From Neobacillus niacini (lineage in GTDB: Bacteria > Bacillota > Bacilli > Bacillales > Cytobacillaceae), in contig NZ_JAMBOX010000002.1 in assembly GCF_023715785.1 (NCBI RefSeq), forward strand, positions 434,001 through 498,000: a stretch of DNA of 64,000 nucleotides, written 5' to 3'. Numbering within the stretch: the first letter of the stretch is position 1; each line of letters begins with the position of its first letter. Positions 45,069-54,159 of this stretch are shown here, piece after piece. The position numbers and the translations under genes are program-made. Under the pieces are notes generated by a model. It ran no database searches. It was not told where the DNA came from and was given only the letters and a program-made list of their open reading frames with translations.

Positions 45069-45088
45069 GTTACGTCCTCCTTTTCGTT

Positions 45089-45517
45089 TTAAGCTGCTTT
45101 TTTTACATTAGATTCATGTTTATCTTTTTTGAAAAATAATGCATCAAGTGCAAACATCTTGCTGCCAGTGATGGCAATAACCAACGCCATTGCAGCCAGC
45201 GCCAAATCCAATTCATAACCGGCACCTTGGCCATTGCCTAAAAAGCCGCCGGCTAGTTTCGCACTAAAAGTTGCTCCGAGCATTAATAGAACAAATAACG
45301 CGGATACAATTCTGCTGCCCAATCCAACAATTAATGCGATTCCTCCAACTAGTTCCAACAAAGCAACAGCATAAGCCAAGAATCCTGGTAGTCCGATGCT
45401 GTCAAACCAGCCGACGATATTTTCAATTCCGCCCTGGAATTTCACTAATCCGTGAATAAAGAATGTTACTCCTAAAACTAAACGTAAAATTAATGTACTT
45501 GCTTCAATTCTTTTCAT
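45089..45517 (-). CDS. DoxX-family membrane protein (MhqP/CatD-like)
   Basis: This 142-residue integral membrane protein has four helices and the family opening STLILRLVLGVTFFIHGLVKFQGGIENIVGWF, continuing LPGFLAYAVALLELVGGIALIVGLGSR. DoxX proteins of this size (CatD, MhqP) accompany ring-cleavage dioxygenases in Bacillus thiol- and quinone-stress operons and may act with membrane redox carriers. It lies 20 bases ahead of the dioxygenase gene and 27 behind the esterase. Confidence 0.88.
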   Translation of the reverse strand: MKRIEASTLILRLVLGVTFFIHGLVKFQGGIENIVGWFDSIGLPGFLAYAVALLELVGGIALIVGLGSRIVSALFVLLMLGATFSAKLAGGFLGNGQGAGYELDLALAAMALVIAITGSKMFALDALFFKKDKHESNVKKAA

Positions 45518-45544
45518 GTCTTTCTTCTCTCCCTAATATATTAT

Positions 45545-46189
45545 TTATTTTGTTAAATCTTCTAATAACCACTTCGTAAATTCCTGATAGTTACTTAATG
45601 AAACAGTATGGCCTGCCTGATACCGATGAAAGGATACCTTTGCGCCGAGGCTGCTAAAATACTCATCACTTTCAACACCCCACTGAAAAGGAAGGACTGG
45701 GTCCATTTCACCGTGAGATATAAAAATAGAAAGTTCATCAACCGGCTGCAAATTGTAGTCTTTTTTTACAAAACCAGGAATGTAGCCGCTTAGAGCAATA
45801 ATACCTCGAATCCGATTCCCTAGTGTCAATCCCAAGGTCATCGAAAGAATCGCCCCTTGGCTGAAACCGAGCAGGTAAAGCTGCTTCAAATCAATTGGAT
45901 ATTGTTCACAGGCATAATCAATAAAACTGGTTAGCTTGCTGACAGTATCGTCAAATACCTCACGATAGGGTTTACCAAACCCCTCAATTGTGAAAAAAGC
46001 AAAACCTGGCGGCTGTGGAATAGGTCCACGAATACTAAAAATATAAAATTGCTTTTCCAGACCGGCTGCTAATGACAGCAAATCTTGTTCGTTGCTTCCC
46101 ATACCATGCAATAAGAATAGTGCCGGATAGGTCTTATTGGGTTCAATCTGATCGGGTTTACGGAGCTCATATATCATTGGCGCATTCAT
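45545..46189 (-). CDS. Phospholipase/carboxylesterase-family hydrolase (MhqD-like)
   Basis: This 214-residue alpha/beta hydrolase has LLHGMGSNEQDLL (oxyanion loop), the nucleophile in LLGFSQGAIL, an Asp in SHGEMDPVLP and the His in YQAGHTVS. Size and order match MhqD, the carboxylesterase of the Bacillus subtilis mhqED operon induced by methylhydroquinone. The ATG at 46189 follows AAGGAG by eight bases; earlier GTG and ATG codons are too close. It heads the three-gene operon and is divergent from an XRE-cupin regulator. Confidence 0.87.
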   Translation of the reverse strand: MNAPMIYELRKPDQIEPNKTYPALFLLHGMGSNEQDLLSLAAGLEKQFYIFSIRGPIPQPPGFAFFTIEGFGKPYREVFDDTVSKLTSFIDYACEQYPIDLKQLYLLGFSQGAILSMTLGLTLGNRIRGIIALSGYIPGFVKKDYNLQPVDELSIFISHGEMDPVLPFQWGVESDEYFSSLGAKVSFHRYQAGHTVSLSNYQEFTKWLLEDLTK

Positions 46190-46306
46190 ACCCATCACTC
46201 CTTGAGGAACATTTCATCTATTTCACCTTAATAGATTGGCTAATTTTCAAAATACTACTTACTTTTACAAAAACACCACCTTTTTATTTTTTATAAACAA
46301 AAAAGA

Positions 46307-46363
46307 TTCATATTAGAAAACCTAATGACAAAAAATAAAAACCACCTAGTTTTCAAATATGAA
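46307..46363. repeat. Long inverted repeat between the mhq-like operon and the XRE-cupin gene
   Basis: TTCATATTAGAAAA (46307-46320) and TTTTCAAATATGAA (46350-46363) are complementary at 13 of 14 positions; the complementarity continues into CCTA and TAG with one bulge. The 29-base spacer is A-rich. It lies in the divergent promoter region and may hold operator half-sites. Confidence 0.55.
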
Positions 46364-46468
46364 CTTTTATTGTCTATAACATAACAAGAAGTTCGCTAGC
46401 TTGTCAATTGTTTTTTTGCTAATATAGAATTATGTTTTGTATAATGAAACCCAAAGAGGTGGATTACC

Positions 46469-47008
46469 ATGGATATCGGATCAAAAATACGCGCCATACG
46501 AAACCGAAAAAAAATAACGATCGCCCAAATGTGTGAAGGCACTGGACTATCGAAAGGATTTATCAGTAATGTCGAGAACAACAACACCTCGCCATCAATT
46601 AGTACATTGCAAACCATTGCCACCTTTTTAGACGTGCCATTGCCGTATTTGTTGCTAGAGAAAAAAGAGCATATGAAGGTTGTGAAAAAAAGCGAACGCA
46701 CCTATTCGACCTTTAACAGCCTAAAAGTGGAACATATCTCATCGAAGGGCGGCCTAAGGATGATGAGCGTCGAGTTTCCCCCAGGCGCCTGTATTGGCGA
46801 AGCCCATTCGCATGAAGGAATAGAAAGTCATTTGGTCTTGGAAGGGAAAGTATGGGCCCAACAAGGCGAGGATACCTTTACTTTGGAGGAGGGAGATTCG
46901 TTCAGTTGGAATGCCAGTGTTCCGCATACAGTGAAAAATATTGGTGATACAAAAGCGGTCGTTTTAATTGCTGTTTATTCTGATAGCGAACTCAGTGATT
47001 TATTTTAA
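46469..47008 (+). CDS. XRE-family regulator with C-terminal cupin domain
   Basis: This 179-residue protein has an N-terminal helix-turn-helix (residues 4-60, IRAIRNRKKITIAQMCEGTGLSK and ISNVENNNTSPSISTLQ) and a cupin domain (about 100-175) with GEAHSHEGIESHLVLEGKV and WNASVPHTV. It belongs to the PuuR/SutR-like HTH-cupin class that senses small metabolites. Because it is divergent from the mhq-like operon and shares a palindromic intergenic region with it, it may regulate that operon or itself. AAGAGGTGG precedes the ATG. Confidence 0.9.
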   Translation: MDIGSKIRAIRNRKKITIAQMCEGTGLSKGFISNVENNNTSPSISTLQTIATFLDVPLPYLLLEKKEHMKVVKKSERTYSTFNSLKVEHISSKGGLRMMSVEFPPGACIGEAHSHEGIESHLVLEGKVWAQQGEDTFTLEEGDSFSWNASVPHTVKNIGDTKAVVLIAVYSDSELSDLF

Positions 47009-47013
47009 CAAAA

Positions 47014-47043
47014 AAGAGAGGGCAAGTATTTACACCCTCTCTT
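47014..47043. terminator. Bidirectional terminator after the XRE-cupin gene
   Basis: AAGAGAGGG (47014-47022) pairs perfectly with CCCTCTCTT (47035-47043), with an A-run before it for the opposite direction. Confidence 0.82.
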
Positions 47044-47046
47044 AAG

Positions 47047-47298
47047 CTAACTTATATGTTCTTCATTATTTTCCGCTGTATTGATTAATGCTCGTTTATT
47101 TGGAACTTTCGTCAAGTTTGATCTCTTAAGCAGGTAATTGAGGTGTTCCACGGGCATTGACCCGTATCCCTTGTCTTCCCCGAGCGTAAACTGAACGGTT
47201 ACGCCATTATTGGAAATGACCGTCAACGATTCAGCAGAGTTAAAGTTTCCTTGAATCCCCTGAGAAATTTGAAACTTGGTACCTTCTTCAATCGGCAT
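47047..47298 (-). CDS. Small conserved-looking protein of unknown function
   Basis: This 83-residue acidic protein has a beta-rich middle (ESLTVISNNGVTVQFTLGEDKGYGSMPVEHLNYLL) and a polar tail. A GGAGG site lies before the ATG, and the codon use is like that of the neighbours, so it is real. I do not recognise a family. It has no signal peptide or membrane segment. Terminators lie on both sides, so it is monocistronic. Confidence 0.7.
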   Translation of the reverse strand: MPIEEGTKFQISQGIQGNFNSAESLTVISNNGVTVQFTLGEDKGYGSMPVEHLNYLLKRSNLTKVPNKRALINTAENNEEHIS

Positions 47299-47380
47299 TT
47301 CTTCTTTCCTCCATTGTTTTACTCCCTAACAGTATACCATTATTAAATTTATCCATACATAATTTTCCAGTTAATGAAAA

Positions 47381-47402
47381 GAGAGGCAATTATTTGCCCC
47401 TC
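47381..47402 (-). terminator. Terminator of the DUF1292 gene
   Basis: GAGAGGCAA and TTGCCCCTC pair with one mismatch around a TTAT loop; the minus strand continues TTTTCATTAA. Confidence 0.65.
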
Positions 47403-47407
47403 CGTGG

Positions 47408-47683
47408 TTATTCTTCACCCTCGGCATCCATCATTTCATCAAAAGCTTTGGTGACTTTATCAAATTCGTCATCGTTTTCGATTTCGGAAAGACTTCCATC
47501 CTCCTCTGCTTTTAAGAAAAAGATATCGATGTCCTCCTCATTTTCTTCCTGAATGTCCTCAACAAATGCGACTACAGCGTATTCCGCTCCTTCTACCTTT
47601 AAGATACCGAGTACCTCTACTTCTTGCTCTTCACCGTTTTCGTCATTTAGCGTATATATTTCGCCTGCTTCAATCTTACTCAT
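47408..47683 (-). CDS. DUF1292-family protein (YrzB-like)
   Basis: This 91-residue, highly acidic protein shows the DUF1292 pattern: a beta-strand core DENGEEQEVEVLGILKVEG, then EYAVVAF and a long acidic run, ending with an Asp/Glu-rich helix. YrzB in Bacillus subtilis is encoded near yrrK; here it stands alone, which makes it a paralogue of unknown role. GGGAGGAG precedes the ATG. Confidence 0.82.
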   Translation of the reverse strand: MSKIEAGEIYTLNDENGEEQEVEVLGILKVEGAEYAVVAFVEDIQEENEEDIDIFFLKAEEDGSLSEIENDDEFDKVTKAFDEMMDAEGEE

Positions 47684-47749
47684 TTTCGGTCTCCTCCCGA
47701 TTTAAAAAAATGCACTCCTATACAGTATTTCATAAAAGGGGCCATTTAA

Positions 47750-48946
47750 TCAAATTAACCCTAACATTCTTACTGTTTGGGTAATGATGAACGGGACGAG
47801 AATCGCGATAACCGTTGGAATCAGGAACGATAGAAATGTCCACTTTTTCCTCTTTGTTTCTTTGTAAATATTGAGCATGGTTGTGCCGCATGGATAATGG
47901 AGAAGCGAAAACAGCATCATGTTTAAGGCAGTAAGCCAGGTGCAGCCGTGGTCATGAAAGATTTTTTTCAAATCAACCAGACTGTCAACCTCTGTCAGCG
48001 AACCAGTGGATAAGTAGCCCATTAACAAAATCGGAAGGACGATCTCATTCGCCGGCAGCATGATGGGAAAGCCAAATATCGGCGAGGTAAAGATGGCATC
48101 GAGCTTTTCCGTTCGCGTATCCCGTTTGTTTTTGTATAGGAAACGCCCTCTTGGCATAGCTTGTGACTGCGCTCGTATAGCTGTTTAACAATATCATCTC
48201 TCATTTTTGCTGTCGATAGTTGCTGCGCTTCCACTAAAGCTGTTGAATATTCATCCCGATACCCCTTCAGGTACAAATCGCTTCGCCAATTCCGTCAATA
48301 ACGCCTCATCCCCATCAAGCAAACGCAGCGAAATCCACCGGGCCGAAATCCGGTCGCCGACCACCTCGCGCACTTTTGGCTCGATCTTGCCAATTTGCGC
48401 TTCGATTTCTGGCGAATACTGCATTTGGGTCGGGTGGCATTCAATTTCCCCTGTGACAATCCGGTCAATCGTATCAAGCAATACCGGGAACCCTTGCTTA
48501 TTTCGGGCCGAAATTTTAACGACCGGTACACCCATGCGGTTCATCAGCAACCGCTCATTAATTCTGATTCCCTGTTTTTCCGCTTCATCAATCAGGTTAA
48601 TACAGACAATCACGTTTTTAGTCATTTCCAGAACCTGCAGGGCTAGATTGAAGTTTCGCTCCAATGAAGTGGCATCCAACACCACAAGGGTGACATCCGG
48701 TTTTTCGAACACAATGTAATTACGGGCCACTTCCTCATCCTTGGAATTCGAAAACAGCGAATAAGTGCCCGGAAGGTCGATGAAATGCAAGGTTTTATTT
48801 TTAAAAGAAACACTGCCTTGAGCCAGGGAGACGGTTTTCCCGGCCCAGTTGCCGGTATGCTGCCGTAAGCCGGTTAACGCATTGAACAATGTGCTTTTTC
48901 CCGTATTCGGGTTCCCTGCCAAGGCAATCCGATATTCATTCCCCAT
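47750..48946 (-). pseudogene. feoB: Broken ferrous iron transporter FeoB
   Basis: The N-terminal GTPase domain is intact in sequence (GNPNTGKST, DLPGTYSL, NLIDEAEK) from an ATG at 48946 that overlaps the feoA stop by 11 bp. The frame ends at 48251 with FVPEGVSG. The reading continues in another frame (LKGYRDEYSTALVEAQQLS, 48276-48160), then returns to the first frame near 48157 (RTEKLDAIFTSPIFGFPIML). Straight after this first membrane helix the sequence jumps to ANEIVLPILLMGYL, which belongs near the C-terminus, so most of the membrane permease domain (over 200 residues) is missing. The last helices are present to 47750. Two frameshifts plus the deletion make it non-functional as a transporter. 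Confidence 0.85.
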
Positions 48947-49190
48947 TAGCAACCAGCTCCCCTTCCATTTTTTCACTTTCCTCTTTTCTTAAGGCAATTG
49001 TCGTTTGCGCGACCCGGAAAGCTATCGGGTCTCCCAGCGGGCTTTTTCGGACAACCTCTACCACTGCACCCGTAACAAACCCCAAATCCAATAATCTTCT
49101 TCTCATCACTCCATCAAGGTTAATGGAGGTAATTTTTATTAAGTTTCCTTTTTGTCCATTTGCCAGTTTGATAATATTAGGTTGAGCCAT
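48936..49190 (-). CDS. feoA: FeoA-family protein
   Basis: This 84-residue SH3-like protein has the FeoA pattern KGNLIKITSINLDGVMRRRLLDLGFVTGAVVEVVRKSPLGDPIAFRV. FeoA normally supports the FeoB iron transporter in the cytoplasm. The gene is intact, with GAGGGC before its ATG, but its partner gene next door is broken, so it is probably on the way to being lost or serves another FeoB. I found no convincing Fur box upstream. Confidence 0.88.
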   Translation of the reverse strand: MAQPNIIKLANGQKGNLIKITSINLDGVMRRRLLDLGFVTGAVVEVVRKSPLGDPIAFRVAQTTIALRKEESEKMEGELVANGE

Positions 49191-49287
49191 CTCTATTGCC
49201 CTCTTTTCAAAGTTTTTACCTAATGCAACTTTTTATTAATTATATGATAAAAATTCCGAAATTGTCATCCAAAATGCAAAAATTTAT

Positions 49288-49319
49288 AAAAAAAAAGCAC
49301 ACCCATTTTTAGATGTGCT
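49288..49319 (-). terminator. Terminator of the helicase gene
   Basis: AGCACA (49296-49301) pairs with TGTGCT (49314-49319); on the minus strand nine T residues follow. Confidence 0.85.
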
Positions 49320-51593
49320 CTAGATTACTGTATAATTGCTCCATTCTTCAGGAAGCAGGGCGTGATAAGGCTGCTTTAGGAAACGGTCATCAATCAGGAC
49401 GATGGTACCCCTGTCCGTCTCCGAACGGATCAGCCGGCCGGCCGACTGCAAAACTTTGTTCATGCCGGGATAAACGTAGGCGTAGTTGTATCCGTTTTTA
49501 CTATTTTTATTAAAATGATCTTTTATCAGATCTCGTTCAAAACAAATTTGCGGCAAACCTACACCGACAACCATGACCCCATTTAAACGGTCCCCCTTCA
49601 AATCAATCCCTTCGGAAAAAATACCACCAAGGACGGCAAAACCGAGTAAAGTGTCCGTTGAATCAGGCTGGAATTCCTTTAAGAACGCCTCGCGGTCAGC
49701 TTCAGTCATTCCCTGTGACTGAAGCAGTGTATTTGTCTCAGAATCCTGTTGCTTGAACTGTTCGTAAACTGTTAGCAGGTACTGATACGATGGGAAAAAG
49801 ATCAGCCAGTTTCCGGGATTGTTTTTGATGAATGTTTGGATGGCTGCAACGATTTCCCCCTTTGTATTTTCCCGGTCCCGGTAGCGGGTGGACAGCGGTT
49901 TCAGGTAAACATCCGTCTGTTCTTTGGAAAAAGGAGATGAAATCATAACCGCAAAGTCATCTTCATTCCCGCCGACAACGTCTCGATAATAGGTCATCGG
50001 TGACAGAGTTGCTGAAAAAAATACTTTTGACCGAAAGCTCTTCCCCATCTGTTTTAACAGTTGTGATGGATCAAGGCAGAATAGCTTAAGAGTAAAATTA
50101 TTTTTATGTTTCTCTCCATACATTACGAAATGGTCATCGAGCAATTCTGCGATTTTTAAAAAGCTTTGGACAGTAAAGTACGAGTCGAGTAGATTGGCAT
50201 GGGGCTCGATCTTAAGCAGTGGTTCGGCCGTTTCAATAAATTCGTGGAGCAGCTCTATTAAGCCTTCATCAAGCGTTTCGATGACAAATTCATTCTTATT
50301 TGGATGTTCTTTTTTTAACGAAATAAACCATGAGTTAACCTTCCCGGCTGCTTCATAGACTGGCTTATTAATTCCTTTGTATTCCTTTTTAAGCTGCAGG
50401 AACACATCTTTGCTGATGGAGGCCGAAAACATTTCTCGGCCGCGGTCGACTAAGTTATGGGCCTCATCCACCAGTAAGACAGTGGACTTCTTTTGCTCCT
50501 CAAATAGACGCTTTAGTGAGACCTGTGGGTCGAAAATGTAATTATAATCGCAAATGACGGCATCGACGGCATAGGCAAGGTCAATCGAGTATTCAAACGG
50601 GCAGACCTTATGTTTGAGGGCATACCTCTCGATCACTTCACGGGTAAGCCCCTGTTCATTGGCCAAAATGTCCAGGACAGCCCCGTTAATTCGATCATAA
50701 TAGCCATTGGCAAATTCGCAGTATTCCTTTTGGCAATTGGTTTCGTCTTTAAAACATACCTTATCTTTTGCGGTAACTGTAACCGACTTTAAACTAAGGC
50801 CGCAGGCGCGCATCCGGTCTAACGCTTCCTCTGCCGTTGTCCTGGTAATCGTTTTGGCGGTCAGGTAGAAAATGCGGGTAATCTCGCCTTCACCAATCGC
50901 TTTGACTGATGGAAAAAGCGTTGAGATGGTCTTTCCGATTCCAGTCGGGGCTTTCGCAAACAAATTCTTTCTGTCTGAAATGGTCTTGTAAACCGCTCCC
51001 GCCAGTTGCCGCTGGCCATTTCGATAAGAAGGGAACGGAAAGGCAAGTTCTTTGGCAGATGCATTCCGGTTTTCGATGTGCTGCAGTTGAAGCCGGGCAT
51101 ATGGCGCGTAAGTTTTAATCACTTCATATATGAAATCTTCTAGTTGCGTTAAAGTGAACTTACTTTTGTAGTATTTTTTCTGGTCTAATTCCGTATTGAC
51201 GTAAGTGAGCTGGACAAAAATATCTTGCAGCTTCTGTTCTCTGGCATAGATATAGGCGTAAGCCTTTGCCTGGGCCCAGTGAACGGGATAGCCCTCCCCC
51301 TCTAACTGCTCTAAAGGCCTGGAGAAAGACTTGATTTCATCGATTGTGACTTCACCGTCCTCAAAAAGCAGCCCATCACAACGGCCGTCAATGACAAAGT
51401 TCATCCCGTCAAAAGGAATTTCCACGCTTAGATAGACTTCTTTTTGATCCCCAACTTTATAGGTTTTCTGGATTTTTTGATGGGCCCTTGTTCCATCCAC
51501 GAGTGTCGATTGCGGCCGGAACCGCGAATCAATGCTGCCGCTGGAATAAACATATTCAACTAGGGTCCGTACCGATATATGTATGTCAGACAT
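49320..51593 (-). CDS. XPD/DinG-type helicase with N-terminal PD-(D/E)XK nuclease domain
   Basis: This 757-residue superfamily 2 helicase has an N-terminal Cas4-like nuclease region (about residues 35-165) with D69/D73, DEIKS at 85-89 and the Gln of HWAQAKAYAY. Walker A APTGIGKT lies at 215-222, followed by four cysteines (280, 287, 292, 331) arranged as in the iron-sulfur cluster of XPD, then DEAH at 376-379 and late motifs GIFSEGIDL and QSAGRLIRSETDRG. It should unwind DNA 5' to 3' and may cut it, with a role in repair. It differs from Bacillus DinG, which has an exonuclease domain. The ATG has only a weak site (GAGTTGAT). The upstream region is a 21-bp tandem repeat. Confidence 0.9.
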   Translation of the reverse strand: MSDIHISVRTLVEYVYSSGSIDSRFRPQSTLVDGTRAHQKIQKTYKVGDQKEVYLSVEIPFDGMNFVIDGRCDGLLFEDGEVTIDEIKSFSRPLEQLEGEGYPVHWAQAKAYAYIYAREQKLQDIFVQLTYVNTELDQKKYYKSKFTLTQLEDFIYEVIKTYAPYARLQLQHIENRNASAKELAFPFPSYRNGQRQLAGAVYKTISDRKNLFAKAPTGIGKTISTLFPSVKAIGEGEITRIFYLTAKTITRTTAEEALDRMRACGLSLKSVTVTAKDKVCFKDETNCQKEYCEFANGYYDRINGAVLDILANEQGLTREVIERYALKHKVCPFEYSIDLAYAVDAVICDYNYIFDPQVSLKRLFEEQKKSTVLLVDEAHNLVDRGREMFSASISKDVFLQLKKEYKGINKPVYEAAGKVNSWFISLKKEHPNKNEFVIETLDEGLIELLHEFIETAEPLLKIEPHANLLDSYFTVQSFLKIAELLDDHFVMYGEKHKNNFTLKLFCLDPSQLLKQMGKSFRSKVFFSATLSPMTYYRDVVGGNEDDFAVMISSPFSKEQTDVYLKPLSTRYRDRENTKGEIVAAIQTFIKNNPGNWLIFFPSYQYLLTVYEQFKQQDSETNTLLQSQGMTEADREAFLKEFQPDSTDTLLGFAVLGGIFSEGIDLKGDRLNGVMVVGVGLPQICFERDLIKDHFNKNSKNGYNYAYVYPGMNKVLQSAGRLIRSETDRGTIVLIDDRFLKQPYHALLPEEWSNYTVI

Positions 51594-51659
51594 TATAAAT
51601 CAACTCAGTTCGCGAGAATATATGTTCTTATTATATCAAAAATAGTTCGGGGCACGCGT

Positions 51660-51765
51660 TTATTTGCGCGTTTTTGTGATTTATTTGCGGATTTTGGACT
51701 TTTATTTGCGCAAAATGGAGTTCTATTTGCACTTTTAACGATTTTATTTGCGCAACGAAAAAAAC
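51660..51765. repeat. Five-unit tandem repeat with exact 21-bp period
   Basis: TATTTGC starts at 51661, 51682, 51703, 51724 and 51745, exactly 21 bp apart each time, usually within TTATTTGCGC. The intervening 14 bases are T-rich and degenerate. The array fills the gap between the proA terminator and the helicase start. Confidence 0.85.
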
Positions 51766-51783
51766 TCCCCATAAAGAGGAGTT
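51757..51783 (-). terminator. Terminator of proBA
   Basis: AACTCC (51763-51768) and GGAGTT (51778-51783) form a stem abutting the proA stop; seven T residues follow on the minus strand, ending in the last 21-bp repeat unit. Confidence 0.8.
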
Positions 51784-53025
51784 CTATCCGCGAATTTGCC
51801 CCGTGCCTCGGACAAACGCTTTTGTAGTGGTAATTGCTTTTAGTCCCATTGGACCGCGGGCATGGAGCTTTTGCGTACTGATGCCGATTTCAGCACCATA
51901 GCCAAATTGTTCGCCATCGGTAAATCTCGTAGACGCATTATGATACAGCACCGCTGCGTCCACCGCCAGGAAAAATAACCGAACATTTTCTTCATGTTCA
52001 GATATAATCGCTTCGGAATGCTTCGTTCCGTATTGATCAATATGTTCAATCGCTCCTTTAAGGTCTCCAACTATCTTTACCGCCAAAACCGGCGCTGAAA
52101 ATTCTGTCCCCCAGTCTTCTTCCGCAGCCTGTTTGACAAATGAAAATTCATCACACAAACCATCATCCCCACGGAGTTCCACACCATTATGATGAAGTTC
52201 GTTCAATAACTCAGAAGTATGAGCCCAGTTTTCGTGAATTAACAGCGTTTCCACCGCGTTACAAACCGAAGGACGCTGTAATTTTGCATTTAGCACTATC
52301 GGAATCGCCATCTCTTTTTTCCCAGATTCATCAATAAAGATATGGCAGTTTCCAACCCCCGTTTCCAATACAGGAACAGTCGCATTCTGCACCACCGACT
52401 GGATTAACCCCGCCCCGCCGCGCGGAATTAGCACATCCAGATATTGATTCAATCGGAACATTTCGGAGGCCGTTTCGCGGCTCGTATCCTCCAAAAGCTG
52501 GACTGCATCTGCCGGAATCGCCGTTTCTTCCAGTGCGGCACGCATCACTTCTACAAGTGCCTTATTGGAGTTCAACGCTGAGGTACTGCCGCGTAACAGC
52601 ACGGCATTGCCTGCCTTCATACAAAGGGTCGCCGCGTCAACCGTCACGTTCGGCCTTGCCTCATACACCATTCCAATCACCCCAAGCGGAACCCGGACGG
52701 TTTCAATTTGCAGGCCATTTGGGCGGTCCCAAGCTTCAATCCTTTCACCAATCGGATCTTCAAGTTCAATAACCTGGTAGATACCATCAACAATTTGATC
52801 AATCCTGTCAGAGGTCAACAGCAGGCGGTCCAGCAACGATTCCGACAAACCGTTAGACTTTCCGGTCGCAAGATCCTTTTGATTTTCCTGTAAAATGTAC
52901 TCCTTTTCTGCGGATATTCGCTCCGCCATCACCGCTAACGCCTTATTTTTTTCCCCGCTGGACAGCATCCCCAGTCTTTTTGATGCCGCCTTCAATTTTT
53001 TCGCTTTTGTTAGCAATTCCGTCAT
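51784..53025 (-). CDS. proA: Gamma-glutamyl phosphate reductase
   Basis: This 413-residue enzyme carries out the second step of proline synthesis, reducing L-glutamyl 5-phosphate with NADPH. It has the ALDH fold with [32 protein letters not shown] in the cofactor region, the catalytic Cys segment [14 protein letters not shown] and the C-terminal signature [30 protein letters not shown]. The ATG at 53025 follows GAGGAG by about nine bases. It starts five bases after the proB stop. Confidence 0.97.
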   Translation of the reverse strand: MTELLTKAKKLKAASKRLGMLSSGEKNKALAVMAERISAEKEYILQENQKDLATGKSNGLSESLLDRLLLTSDRIDQIVDGIYQVIELEDPIGERIEAWDRPNGLQIETVRVPLGVIGMVYEARPNVTVDAATLCMKAGNAVLLRGSTSALNSNKALVEVMRAALEETAIPADAVQLLEDTSRETASEMFRLNQYLDVLIPRGGAGLIQSVVQNATVPVLETGVGNCHIFIDESGKKEMAIPIVLNAKLQRPSVCNAVETLLIHENWAHTSELLNELHHNGVELRGDDGLCDEFSFVKQAAEEDWGTEFSAPVLAVKIVGDLKGAIEHIDQYGTKHSEAIISEHEENVRLFFLAVDAAVLYHNASTRFTDGEQFGYGAEIGISTQKLHARGPMGLKAITTTKAFVRGTGQIRG

Positions 53026-53030
53026 GCCCC

Positions 53031-54143
53031 TCACTCCTCTCTTAATTTCACCCAATTATCCCGATGTATCACTTCTGCCCGGTGATTAATCGAATACGCT
53101 TTCGATTGTTCGCTAGGAAGTCCCTTAACCTTCGTCAAATCCAGTGCTGAAAAATAAACCTGTCCTTTGCCAATTGTTTTTCCCTTTTGATTGCGGACCT
53201 CGACAACGTCCAAGGCATTAAATTCGCCGATGACATTCGTTACTCCTACCGGCAGCAAACTTTTCCCCTTCTGTACAATCGCCTGCTCGGCTCCTTCGTC
53301 GATTTCAACGACGCCGCCAACCTGGGAATGGTAAGCAATCCATTGCTTGCGCATTTGCATTTGTGTTTGGAACGCGCCGCCGATATAGGTGCCATCCCCT
53401 TTCCCTGCCAAAATGTCCACCAATTTTTCCGGGCCTGAACCTCTGCCGACAAAGACACTGACACCTAACGATAATGCTTTTTTCGCTGCGAGCAGCTTCG
53501 ATTTCATGCCGCCGGTTCCGACACTTGACCCACTATCACCGGCAACCGCCAGCAAATCTTCCGAAACCTCAGGGATAAAATGATATTTTTTTGCAGTTGG
53601 CGACACCCTTGGGTTCCCATCGTAAATCCCGTTTACATCCGTTAAAATAATCAGCGCATTTGCATGCAAAAATCCGCTTACCAGTGCCGACAGCATGTCG
53701 TTGTCGCCAAACGTCAACTCCTCGATCGCGACCGAATCATTTTCATTAATAATCGGCAGCACTCCCCGATGAAGCAACTCGGTCATCGCGGAATATAAGT
53801 TATGAAACCGCTGTTTATTGTAAAAATCCTCTCTTGTTAACAGGATTTGTGCCGGAACAATCTCAAATTTTTGAAAAAGCTCATTATAATGCTGCATTAG
53901 CAGGCCTTGGCCAACAGCCGCAGCGGCCTGTTTGCCGGCCACCGTTTGCGGGCGCACCGGGTAGCCAAGCGCTCCAAAGCCGGCTGCAACCGCCCCGGAG
54001 GAAATGAGAATCACATCATGACCTTGTTTTTTCAATTGCGCTATTGCCTCGACATGGTCGCGCATTTTCTCGGCTGATATTGCCCCTGATACTGTCGTAA
54101 GCGAGCTGCTGCCGATTTTTACAACTACCAATTGTTTCTTCAT
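53031..54143 (-). CDS. proB: Glutamate 5-kinase
   Basis: This 370-residue amino acid kinase phosphorylates glutamate in the first step of proline synthesis. It has [50 protein letters not shown] and [15 protein letters not shown], followed by a C-terminal PUA domain (about residues 275-370). The ATG at 54143 follows GAAGGGG; the open frame upstream is the T-box leader, not protein. It is the first gene of proBA. Confidence 0.97.
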   Translation of the reverse strand: MKKQLVVVKIGSSSLTTVSGAISAEKMRDHVEAIAQLKKQGHDVILISSGAVAAGFGALGYPVRPQTVAGKQAAAAVGQGLLMQHYNELFQKFEIVPAQILLTREDFYNKQRFHNLYSAMTELLHRGVLPIINENDSVAIEELTFGDNDMLSALVSGFLHANALIILTDVNGIYDGNPRVSPTAKKYHFIPEVSEDLLAVAGDSGSSVGTGGMKSKLLAAKKALSLGVSVFVGRGSGPEKLVDILAGKGDGTYIGGAFQTQMQMRKQWIAYHSQVGGVVEIDEGAEQAIVQKGKSLLPVGVTNVIGEFNALDVVEVRNQKGKTIGKGQVYFSALDLTKVKGLPSEQSKAYSINHRAEVIHRDNWVKLREE

Positions 54144-54159
54144 TTCGACCCCTTCTTTT

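Noticed and set aside
49191..49295. Fur box before feoA
   Set aside because: The AT-rich gap has no recognisable 7-1-7 inverted repeat.
51660..51765. CRISPR array
   Set aside because: Repeats are only about 10 bp, spacers 11 bp and T-rich, and no cas genes are present.
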